From: Candidatus Scybalocola fimicaballi | GTDB lineage: Bacteria > Bacteroidota > Bacteroidia > Bacteroidales > Paludibacteraceae | DNA: 8,492 bases | Reading direction: 5' to 3' | NCBI GenBank assembly: GCA_002317115.1 | Contig: DCIP01000090.1 | Span: 1-8,492 of the forward strand | Made by a program: the position numbers and the translations under genes | Part shown: positions 1 through 6,523 of the stretch, piece by piece | Position numbering within the stretch: the first letter of the stretch is position 1 | How the letters are laid out: every line of letters starts with the position of its first letter | Notes under the pieces: generated by a model | The model's database searches: none | Told to the model about the DNA's origin: nothing | Seen by the model: the letters and a program-made list of their open reading frames with translations, nothing else

Positions 1-738
1 ATGTACGGACTTGATGGAAATAGCCTTGTCGATGAGCGACGTGATCCATTCAAAGCCACACATGCCGCTGCTAAGTATTTGAAGAATCTATATGGCATCT
101 ACGGAGATTGGTCGCTTGTGATTGCGGCTTACAACTGTGGACCAGGAAATGTGAACAAAGCAATCCGTCGATCTGGAGGAAAGAGAGACTATTGGGCAAT
201 CTACCCTTTCCTACCCAAAGAGACACGTGGATATGTGCCAGCATTTATCGCAGCAACATATACAATGACTTATTATTCGGAGCATAAAATCTGTCCTGCG
301 AATATTGAGTTTCCTCTTGCCTGCGACACCGTTCATACCAACAAACGCATGAGTCTACAGCAGATTGCAGCCATCTTAGGACAGGATGTGGAGATGCTAA
401 GAAATTTGAATCCTCAGTATCGACGCGATATCATTCCAGGATCAAAGGATTACACAGTTTGCTTGCCAAGCTCAGCTGTCAACGGATTTATTGAGCATCA
501 GGACACTATCTGTAACTATAAGAAAGAGGAGCTATGTCCGCAGCGTATACAGGTTGAGCCAGCCTACGGTAAAGGCTATGGTTATGGTCCTGCATCAGGT
601 GGAACTTACAGAGTACGTCCAGGAGATACATTAGGTGCTATTGCAAAAAGGAATCGAGTTTCAGTGGCACAGTTAAAGAAGTGGAATCATCTACGTTCAG
701 ATAGATTGTCTGTAGGTCAGAGATTGATAGTAAGATAA
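1..738 (+). CDS. mltD: MltD-type membrane-bound lytic murein transglycosylase, 5'-truncated, with C-terminal LysM
   Basis: Envelope enzyme predicted to cleave the MurNAc-GlcNAc bond of peptidoglycan, leaving a 1,6-anhydro end. The visible 245 residues begin inside the SLT/GH23 domain. Residues 43-50 (AYNCGPGN) and 71-80 (LPKETRGYVP) are the typical MltD motifs downstream of the catalytic glutamate. The glutamate itself, the signal peptide and any lipobox lie upstream of the window, so the ATG at base 1 is almost certainly internal, not the real start. Residues about 103-155 form a divergent LysM-like segment. Residues 202-244 are a clear LysM domain (TYRVRPGDTLGAIAKR, ending VGQRLIVR) expected to bind glycan. 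A Gly/Tyr-rich linker (190-200) joins them. The gene ends at TAA 736-738 and runs into a hairpin terminator. The neighbour downstream is convergent. Family assignment is firm; the symbol is by similarity of architecture only. Confidence 0.9.
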   Translation: MYGLDGNSLVDERRDPFKATHAAAKYLKNLYGIYGDWSLVIAAYNCGPGNVNKAIRRSGGKRDYWAIYPFLPKETRGYVPAFIAATYTMTYYSEHKICPANIEFPLACDTVHTNKRMSLQQIAAILGQDVEMLRNLNPQYRRDIIPGSKDYTVCLPSSAVNGFIEHQDTICNYKKEELCPQRIQVEPAYGKGYGYGPASGGTYRVRPGDTLGAIAKRNRVSVAQLKKWNHLRSDRLSVGQRLIVR

Positions 739-763
739 GCACTATTTTAATCAATATATATTG

Positions 764-792
764 GAGACGGAGGTTTTGCCCCCGTCTCTTTT
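764..792 (+). terminator. Rho-independent terminator after the lytic transglycosylase gene
   Basis: GAGACGG (764-770) pairs with CCGTCTC (782-788). Inside the loop a GG/CC pair can extend the stem around a TTTT apex. The right arm is followed at once by TTTT (789-792). It lies 26 bp after the transglycosylase stop and 4 bp before the stop of the convergent gene. Read on the minus strand it lacks a good T-tract, so it should mainly serve the plus-strand gene, though it may also slow transcripts from the right. Confidence 0.85.
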
Positions 793-795
793 GGT

Positions 796-1500
796 TTAAT
801 CTACATTCCACCAATCATCCTCCACTCCACTGATTAATCTAACCAATTCGTTCATTACCAAACACATTTCTCTGCTTATACTATTATTCTCTTCCGACAT
901 TGCTTGATACAAATATGCCCAGCAGCTCAGCTGCACATGTCTATTCTCAGCTGTTGAATAGAATGCCTTGCCAACAGGTTTATAACGGTCGCTAAAACCG
1001 TTGTCCATAATCTCTATGAATGGTAGTTGCTCAATCATTAATTGCTTCATAATCTCCCTTTCTTTGGGGTTGATAAACGCACTTACAACAACAGCACCAG
1101 CTCTTGCCGCATCCAACACTGCTGATTTTTGCTGCTCAAAATGTGCTGCATCTTTTCTATGGCAGATAAGGCTTATCTTACGTGGAGATGCAAGCAATTC
1201 ACGGTTTCCTATATAATCAATAGCTAAGATATCAGTGTTGGTGATTCGCTTCAATCGTTGGCTTATGTTTTTTTGTGATTCTTTGCATTTGTATGGATTC
1301 TTCGCAAATGAAGGATCGTTGATTAAAGCAGAAATGGCTCTACCTAATGTCCAATTTATAGAATGATTATCTCTGACAACGCGGAATCTATCAGGCTTAG
1401 ATCTTGTTATCAATCGTTTACGGGGATTATTGCGGATGTACTGTCGTTTAATCTCAATCTCTTCTTCTGTCACAGCCTCCACATCATTGTATCCTCGCAC
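796..1500 (-). pseudogene. C-terminal part of a broken RAYT/Y1-type transposase gene, with an extra DprA/LOG-like domain
   Basis: The 234-codon frame starts formally at GTG (1498-1500), but the frame stays open leftwards of that start to about 1560 and the extra codons (…YRGPSLFV) read naturally into MRGYNDVEAV. Residues 1-30 (RGYND … KRQYIRNNPRKRL) resemble the conserved C-terminal RAYT segment, usually R-G/N-Y-x-D … YIxxNP. The upstream HUH (His-hydrophobic-His) motif of this family is absent. Residues about 93-185 look like a Rossmann-type fold: YIGNRELLASPRKISLICHR, then AGAVVVSAFINPKEREI, then FIEIMDNGFSDRYKP. This pattern recalls DprA/LOG-like nucleotide-binding domains found in Bacteroidetes. 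The last 50 residues are charged and end in DDWWNVD. I infer that this is the tail of the gene whose head is at 1535-1771, separated from it by an internal deletion and a frame change. A surviving, independently translated protein cannot be excluded, since this frame has no internal stop. Confidence 0.65.
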
Positions 1501-1534
1501 AAACAGTGATGGCCCACGATAGGAACAGGTGTGA

Positions 1535-1771
1535 TCACGATCTTGCCTTCCCCAGCTCTGTTAGCTCACATCTTGGTGCATCTTCACTGTCATCTTCAGC
1601 ATCCGCATCACCAACAATATAGCCAAGCACAGGTGCCTCACCTCTTACGTTGAGAGTCACATGGAACCAACCCTCAGTATATTTGTTGAGAGGGTTCCTT
1701 TTCAAAGCATCTGGAGTTTCAGCTTCTTTCATTCGAATTTTCGCTATCTGCTCCGGTGTTAATTTCGACAT
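1535..1771 (-). pseudogene. N-terminal fragment of a RAYT/Y1-type (HUH) transposase
   Basis: 78 codons from ATG (1769-1771). Residues 33-41 (EGWFHVTLN) match the opening beta-strand of Y1 transposases of the RAYT group, normally G-Y-[YF]-F-V-T. Residues 44-72 (GEAPVLGYIVGD … RCELTELG) match the following strand and the segment leading to the first helix. The family then continues with W-x-x-I-P and an MP-x-H-x-H catalytic motif, but here the frame stops after GKARS. The tail-like sequence of the same family resumes at once in the next frame (796-1560). I see no Shine-Dalgarno and no convincing TTTG/TAnnTTTG promoter in the 60 bp before the ATG. This looks like the head of a decayed mobile-element gene. 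It could instead be a short domesticated protein, but nothing in the sequence argues for that. Confidence 0.6.
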
Positions 1772-1831
1772 AACAATAACAAATCAATTTGATTTTTAAT
1801 AATTTAGTATTTTGCATTTATAATTCCGCAT
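1772..1831. other. AT-rich spacer between metH and the transposase remnant, with a 15-bp inverted repeat
   Basis: Sixty non-coding bases follow the metH stop on the minus strand. They hold AAATCAATTTGATTT (1781-1795), two 7-bp arms around a single central T. The arms are too close together to form a stable RNA hairpin, and there is no G/C-rich stem with a T-run, so I see no convincing terminator for the metF-metH transcript here. Confidence 0.5.
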
Positions 1832-4800
1832 TTATTTCAAAATCGCTCCCGCTACAGATGCCTGTGGATACATCGCTCCATTCTCAGTCAATGAAATTCC
1901 AACTTTGTCGAATGGCACAACCTTAGCTAATCTGAAGATGTCCTGCTGCTCTGGCCACATTGGATATCCAACAGCTGGGCGGATTCCTGTCCAGCCAAAC
2001 TGTGATAGTTTCTTTGCAAGATATTGGTTGCCAGCCTCCACAAGTCTATCTGCAAGTGACTGGGCAAGCAATGCTTCGTAGTTGTCGTCGCCTTTCTTCA
2101 ATTCTTCAATATGCTTGATGAATGGCTCTGATATTGTGGCTGCAAAGAATCCTAAGATATCTCCGTCGGCTTTGATATGACAGCAAATAGGTGCCCACGC
2201 GTCGCACAACTGCAATGTCTCGTTATCTTTCTTGATTTTCAAACCATCCGCGTCGACAAAGGCAGGATAGAATGACTCAAGAGAATTGATTCCGAAGCCT
2301 GACATCTGCTGTAGTCTGTCAATCAAATTTTCAGCATCCTCACGCAATGATTTTGCCTCGTCGCTTCCCTCTTTCACTCTCCAAACACGATAGAAATATC
2401 TCCAGTCGATGATTGATCGAACCTCTGAAAGCGGAATCAAATCATGTGTCTGCTCACCGTAATATGGCGGCTCAACACTCTTCTCCACCTCTTTTTTCTC
2501 AGGTGCTGGAATTGAATGTGCTTCAGCCGGTGATTTCTCCTCCTTGCCATTAGCATATTCATCACGTAGACGCTGCTGATATTCCTTAATCTCAACGATA
2601 TAAGCATCTTTTGAATCAGATAGCAGTTTTGATACGACGACGGGATTTTGTGCCGCATCTGACGCTCTAATCACCACTCCATTAGGATACAACGGAGCCA
2701 TCTTCAACGCTGTATGCAAATCTGATGTTGTCGCTCCACCTACGATTAACGGAATGCTTAATCCTGCTTCCTGCATCATTTTGGCGACGGTACACATCTC
2801 TTCCAACGATGGTGTAATCAATCCACTCAAGCAGACGACATCACATTTCTCCTCTATCGCTGTTTTAATGATATCATCAGGTGGAACCATCACTCCTAAA
2901 TCAGTGACACTATATCCGTTACATGTAAGCACTACGCCTACAATATTTTTGCCAATATCATGAACGTCGCCTTTAACTGTGGCGATAACAAGTTTTCCTG
3001 CTGAATGAGCTTCTCCGTCTGATTTTTGGATATATGGATTCAAGATCGACACTGCCTGCTTCATTGTACGGGCTGTCTTCACCACCTGTGGCAAGAACAT
3101 TTTGCCCTCACCGAATAACTGGCCCACTTCGTTCATTCCTTCCATCAACGGTCCTTCGATGATCTTCAAGGCTGAACCATATTTGGCCATTGCCTCTTCA
3201 AGGTCTGGCTTTAATGTAGACCCATTACCTGTTTTTAAGGCATTGCGTAGTCGGTCATCACATGTTGTTGGAGCTTGTGTTGCGGCAACTGCTGGTCCAT
3301 TATTTGATTGTGGTGCTCCACCTGCAGCCTTATTCGCCTTTTCTGCCTCTTTTCTTAGTCTGATTTCCTCAGCAAGAGCAATCAAAAGTTCAGTTGCCTC
3401 TTCATCACGACGTGTGAAAAGCACTCCACGAATTGCAAGTCGCAAAGCATCTGGCACACTTTCGATTGGCATCATCGTAGATGGATTAAGAATTGCCATA
3501 TCCATTCCACGTGGAATAGCTTCGTCAAGGAAGACGGTATGCATAGCCTCACGCACGTAGTTGTTTCCACGGAATGCGAAAGACAAGTTGCTCAATCCAC
3601 CCGAAATTCTTGCTCCTTGCAAATTAGCGTGGATCCAATCGACAGCACGAACGAAATCATTTCCATAATCGAAATGCTCGGACATTCCCGTCGCAACAGT
3701 CAAGACATTTGGATCGAATATGATATCTCCAGGAGGGAAATCAAGGTTTTCTCTAAGTAGACGGTAGGCTCTTCCACAGATTTCAATCTTTCTGTCGTAG
3801 GTTGTTGCCTGTCCTTCCTCGTCGAATGCCATGACAATCACTGCGGCTCCAAACTGACGAATGACGCGTGCGTGGTCAAGGAATTTTTCTTCTCCCTCTT
3901 TTAAAGAGATTGAATTTACAATACATTTTCCCTGAGCCCATTTCAATGATTCCTCAATCACCTCAAAACGAGATGAGTCAAGCATCAATGGTAGTTTGGC
4001 AATCTCAGGGTCGGACGCGATCAAACGCACGAAATGAGCCATCTCAACCTTAGCGTCGAGAAGACCGTCGTCCATATTGATATCTATGACGTTAGCACCG
4101 CCTTCCACCTGTTTGCGGGCGATTTCAAGTGCTTCATCATAGCATTTTTCATTAATAAGTTTCAAGAATTTTCGTGAACCAGCGACGTTGCATCGTTCAC
4201 CAATCTTCAAGAATTTATCACCTTCTGGCAACTCAGCAACAGAAAGTGGTTCGAGTCCGGACAACACAAGATTATTCTTATCTATTGTGTTGACTTTATG
4301 TATTTTAGCATGACCTTTCTGTACCTCTTCGTTGATTGCAGCGATATGCTCAGGTGTTGTGCCGCAACAACCACCGATGATATTTAATAGTCCTTCGTCG
4401 AAGAATGGAGCCAACTCACTACGCATCTTAAACGGAGTGTCAACATATTTTCCAAGTGCGTTTGGAAGTCCTGCGTTTGGATGGCAACTGACGTAGCAAG
4501 GTGCAATAGCGCAGATTCTGCGTAGGTATGGTAGCAAAGCCTCTGCTCCAAGTCCACAGTTGAGACCGATGCTCAACAATGGTGCGTGGGAAACACTTGC
4601 GATGAAGGCTTCAATTGTTTGGCCGGACAATGATCGTCCGCTATTATCAGAGATGGTAAGTGAAACCATAAGTTCCACACGTCTACCCATCTTCTGCATT
4701 GATTTTTCAGCCGCATACAAAGCAGCCTTACAGTTTTGTGTATCAAAGATAGTCTCAATGAGAAAAGCGTCCACTCCACCCTCGATCAATGCGCACATCT

Positions 4801-5224
4801 GCTCCTCGTAAGCGCTGACAAGTTCATCAAAAGTGATGGAACGAGCAGCTGGATCGTCTGCATTCTCCGACATGGAAAGCATCTTACCTGTTGGTCCGAC
4901 ACTTCCAGCCACAAAACGAGGACGATCAGGAGTCAAGGCTGTAATTCTGTCAGCCTCCTCACGGGCAAGTTTAGCAGCGGCGATATTCATCTCACGAATC
5001 TTATCCTGCATGCCATATTCAGCCTGCGAGATACGTTGAGCACCGAATGAACAAGTGGATACGATATCAGCACCTGATTCAAGATAAGCACGGTGAATCT
5101 TAGCGATAACGTCGGGATTCTCCATTGGCAAAGCATCATTGTTGCCCTGGATTCCACAAGCCTGGATCATTGTGCCATATCCACCGTCGAGGATAAGGAT
5201 TCTATTTTGGAGTTGTTTTCTCAT
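1832..5224 (-). CDS. metH: Cobalamin-dependent methionine synthase (MetH)
   Basis: Transfers the methyl group of 5-methyl-THF to homocysteine through methylcobalamin, giving methionine and THF in the cytoplasm. Start chosen at ATG 5222-5224 (1130 aa), because MRKQLQNRILILDGGYGTMIQ begins the family directly and a strong Shine-Dalgarno sits 7 nt before it. An in-frame ATG at 5264-5266 lies inside metF and would only add 14 unrelated residues. Domains in order: homocysteine-binding barrel (about 5-310) with zinc cysteines C223 and C286-C287 (GGCCGTTPEH); pterin-binding barrel (335-606); a low-complexity Ala/Gln/Asn linker (about 630-655); four-helix cap (660-735); B12 domain (743-885) with DVHDIG at 753-758, H755 being the axial cobalt ligand; a charged Lys/Glu/Pro linker (890-920); and an AdoMet-dependent reactivation domain (925-1130) with IIDWRYFYRVW and RPAVGYP (1082-1088). 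The protein ends soon after LTENGAMYPQASVAG, some 40 residues before the E. coli enzyme would. Co-transcribed with metF, 13 bp upstream. Confidence 0.96.
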   Translation of the reverse strand: MRKQLQNRILILDGGYGTMIQACGIQGNNDALPMENPDVIAKIHRAYLESGADIVSTCSFGAQRISQAEYGMQDKIREMNIAAAKLAREEADRITALTPDRPRFVAGSVGPTGKMLSMSENADDPAARSITFDELVSAYEEQMCALIEGGVDAFLIETIFDTQNCKAALYAAEKSMQKMGRRVELMVSLTISDNSGRSLSGQTIEAFIASVSHAPLLSIGLNCGLGAEALLPYLRRICAIAPCYVSCHPNAGLPNALGKYVDTPFKMRSELAPFFDEGLLNIIGGCCGTTPEHIAAINEEVQKGHAKIHKVNTIDKNNLVLSGLEPLSVAELPEGDKFLKIGERCNVAGSRKFLKLINEKCYDEALEIARKQVEGGANVIDINMDDGLLDAKVEMAHFVRLIASDPEIAKLPLMLDSSRFEVIEESLKWAQGKCIVNSISLKEGEEKFLDHARVIRQFGAAVIVMAFDEEGQATTYDRKIEICGRAYRLLRENLDFPPGDIIFDPNVLTVATGMSEHFDYGNDFVRAVDWIHANLQGARISGGLSNLSFAFRGNNYVREAMHTVFLDEAIPRGMDMAILNPSTMMPIESVPDALRLAIRGVLFTRRDEEATELLIALAEEIRLRKEAEKANKAAGGAPQSNNGPAVAATQAPTTCDDRLRNALKTGNGSTLKPDLEEAMAKYGSALKIIEGPLMEGMNEVGQLFGEGKMFLPQVVKTARTMKQAVSILNPYIQKSDGEAHSAGKLVIATVKGDVHDIGKNIVGVVLTCNGYSVTDLGVMVPPDDIIKTAIEEKCDVVCLSGLITPSLEEMCTVAKMMQEAGLSIPLIVGGATTSDLHTALKMAPLYPNGVVIRASDAAQNPVVVSKLLSDSKDAYIVEIKEYQQRLRDEYANGKEEKSPAEAHSIPAPEKKEVEKSVEPPYYGEQTHDLIPLSEVRSIIDWRYFYRVWRVKEGSDEAKSLREDAENLIDRLQQMSGFGINSLESFYPAFVDADGLKIKKDNETLQLCDAWAPICCHIKADGDILGFFAATISEPFIKHIEELKKGDDNYEALLAQSLADRLVEAGNQYLAKKLSQFGWTGIRPAVGYPMWPEQQDIFRLAKVVPFDKVGISLTENGAMYPQASVAGAILK

Positions 5225-5231
5225 AAAATAG

Positions 5232-5239
5232 CCCCCTTT
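5232..5239 (-). promoter_or_regulatory. Shine-Dalgarno of metH, overlapping the metF stop
   Basis: On the minus strand AAAGGGGG lies 7 nt before the metH ATG at 5224 and overlaps the last two bases of the metF TAA. This decides the start in favour of the 1130-residue form. Strong Shine-Dalgarno sites are uncommon in Bacteroidetes. The overlap suggests that ribosomes ending metF may help initiate metH. Confidence 0.7.
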
Positions 5240-6191
5240 AGAATATCTCTTTTGCGACGCGGGCAACAGAATCTGATGCCATTAATGTATAGAAATGTAG
5301 GTTGTTGACGCCGTGAGCAAGAAGATCACGACACTGATTCAAACACCATTCTACTCCTACTTCTTTAGCCTCCTCGTCAGTCTTACATTTAGCAAGTTCG
5401 TTGGCAAACTCCTCGGGAATATCTGTATGGAACACCTTTGGAAGTACAGTCAACTGGTTGCGAAGCACCACTGGTTTAATACCTGGGATAATTGGAACTG
5501 TGATGCCAGCCGCACGTGCTTTGTCTACAAATTCATAATATTTCTGATTATCGAAGAACATCTGAGTCACAAGGTATTGAGCACCATTCTTCACCTTCTC
5601 CACTGCTATACGCAAGTCGGAATTTGGGTTTGGAGCCTCCTCATGTTTCTCTGGATAACATGCCATTCCGTATGAGAATGGAACGTCGATTCCTTCGATT
5701 TTATCACCATATATATCTAATCCCTTATTGAAATCATTCACCTGCTTCTGAAGGTCAGATGCGAAATCATTGTATAGGTTTTCCTGACCGGCTGGCACAG
5801 TAACATTCTTGCAGTCTCCACGAAGAAGTAGTAGATTATGGATGCCAAGGAAATTTAGGTCAAGAAGGGCGTATTCAGTCTCCTCTTTTGTAAATCCTTT
5901 ACAGATGATATGAGGCACTGCTTGAATTCCATATTTATTCTGGATAGCGGCAGCGATAGCCACTGTACCAGGTCGACGTAGCACCATGCTTCTCTTTAGC
6001 AAACCGTCGGCTTGAGGGCGATAAATAGCCTCGCTGTGGTGCGACGTGATGTTTATATATTTAGGATCGAATTCACGTAGTTTGTCTACAATCTTATATA
6101 CACGGTCGATTCCATTACCCTTTAGTGGTGGAAGGATCTCAAATGAGAACACTGGTTTCTGTGAATCTGTAACAAAGTTCTTTACTGTCAT
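5238..6191 (-). CDS. metF: 5,10-methylenetetrahydrofolate reductase (MetF)
   Basis: FAD enzyme that reduces 5,10-methylene-THF to 5-methyl-THF, the methyl donor used by the adjacent MetH. The 317 residues cover the whole single-domain bacterial reductase (about 300 aa). Recognisable family motifs in order: FSFEILPP (15-22, with the catalytic Glu18), LLLRGD (121-126, Asp126 at the FAD/folate site), the substrate-loop motif ACYPEKHEEAPN (177-188), QMFFDNQKYYEF (210-221), PGIKPV (236-241) and HFYTLMASD (299-307). Start at ATG 6189-6191, giving MTVKNFVTDSQKPVFSFEI, a normal length to the first motif; the leader is A/T-rich without a Shine-Dalgarno. It is first in the metF-metH operon and has a good Bacteroidetes-type promoter 40 bp upstream. 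No sign of damage. Confidence 0.96.
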   Translation of the reverse strand: MTVKNFVTDSQKPVFSFEILPPLKGNGIDRVYKIVDKLREFDPKYINITSHHSEAIYRPQADGLLKRSMVLRRPGTVAIAAAIQNKYGIQAVPHIICKGFTKEETEYALLDLNFLGIHNLLLLRGDCKNVTVPAGQENLYNDFASDLQKQVNDFNKGLDIYGDKIEGIDVPFSYGMACYPEKHEEAPNPNSDLRIAVEKVKNGAQYLVTQMFFDNQKYYEFVDKARAAGITVPIIPGIKPVVLRNQLTVLPKVFHTDIPEEFANELAKCKTDEEAKEVGVEWCLNQCRDLLAHGVNNLHFYTLMASDSVARVAKEIF

Positions 6192-6230
6192 AATAATTTA
6201 ATTTCTTAGTCTACATTTCTTTTAACACTG

Positions 6231-6262
6231 CAAAATTACGGATATTAGAATTATTGTGCAAA
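6231..6262 (-). promoter_or_regulatory. Bacteroidetes-type promoter of the metF-metH operon
   Basis: On the minus strand a -33 element TTTG (plus-strand CAAA at 6259-6262) is separated by exactly 20 bases from TAATTTTG (plus-strand 6231-6238), which fits the Bacteroidetes -7 consensus TAnnTTTG. Transcription should start near 6225, leaving a leader of about 30-35 nt, too short for a known SAM or cobalamin riboswitch. Confidence 0.75.
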
Positions 6263-6268
6263 TTTGCA
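6257..6268. promoter_or_regulatory. Perfect 12-bp palindrome over the metF -33 element (candidate operator)
   Basis: TGCAAATTTGCA is a perfect dyad, and the -33 TTTG of the metF promoter lies in it. A dimeric repressor bound here would block sigma contact. No regulator gene is visible in the window, so the role is an inference from position. Confidence 0.4.
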
Positions 6269-6489
6269 AGCAAACAAAGAATATAATAAATCCAAACTTA
6301 ACAATGACAGAATATTATTCTAAAAATAAGGTCATTTAGCATATAATGTAGAATGTATTATTTGGCGAATTTATATACGAGTTGTCCAAACACGCTTATC
6401 AACGTTTGTCTTATTGTATGACAATTAATGTAGGATAAGGATGTTTACCCCTTTGCCTCATATATATTGGTATATTCACAGATATTCTT
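6263..6489. other. AT-rich divergent intergenic region between metF and the nucleotidase gene
   Basis: The full gap between the two start codons is 332 bp, with a promoter at each end. The middle has no credible ORF; the longest noticed, at 6305, is 11 codons. I see no tRNA-like or riboswitch-like core. It holds a nested inverted repeat: AATGAC (6303-6308) and GTCATT (6331-6336) enclose AGAATA-T-TATTCT (6309-6321). A weak TTGTC…GACAA pair (6406-6424) is also present. Confidence 0.5.
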
Positions 6490-6497
6490 TAATTTTG
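6467..6497 (+). promoter_or_regulatory. Bacteroidetes-type promoter of the 5'-nucleotidase gene
   Basis: TTGG (6467-6470), one mismatch from TTTG, is followed after 19 bases by TAATTTTG (6490-6497), a full match to TAnnTTTG. The -7 octamer is identical to that of the divergent metF promoter. The ATG follows 26 bases later, so the leader is about 20 nt. A 10-bp palindrome ATTTGCAAAT (6503-6512) lies at or just after the expected start of transcription. Confidence 0.6.
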
Positions 6498-6523
6498 TAA
6501 CGATTTGCAAATTCATATAATAG

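Noticed and set aside
1..3. The ATG at base 1 as the true start of the lytic transglycosylase
   Set aside because: The family needs a signal peptide and the catalytic glutamate upstream of MYGLDGNSLV, so the gene must begin before the window.
1772..1810. A promoter for the transposase remnant
   Set aside because: The closest -7 candidate, TTGATTTG, lacks the conserved A and has no TTTG about 20 bases upstream.
3102..3560. A 152-codon plus-strand open frame inside metH
   Set aside because: It is antisense to a well-conserved MetH region, its composition is that of a shadow frame (Ser/Ala/Arg-rich, no motif), and there is no promoter or ribosome site.
5225..5266. A longer metH start at 5264-5266 adding 14 residues
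   Set aside because: It lies inside the 3' end of metF, its residues do not resemble the family, and the ATG at 5224 has a strong Shine-Dalgarno at the right distance.
5313..5675. A 120-codon plus-strand open frame inside metF
   Set aside because: It is antisense to conserved MetF motifs and the translation resembles no family I know, so it is best read as a shadow frame.
5958..5965. AGCCACTG on the plus strand, resembling a conserved cobalamin-riboswitch segment
   Set aside because: It sits inside metF codons (GTVAIAAAI) on the strand opposite to the gene, and none of the other riboswitch elements are around it.
6263..6294. A plus-strand promoter starting from the TTTG in the 6257-6268 palindrome
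   Set aside because: About 20 bases downstream the sequence reads TAAATCCA, which does not fit TAnnTTTG.
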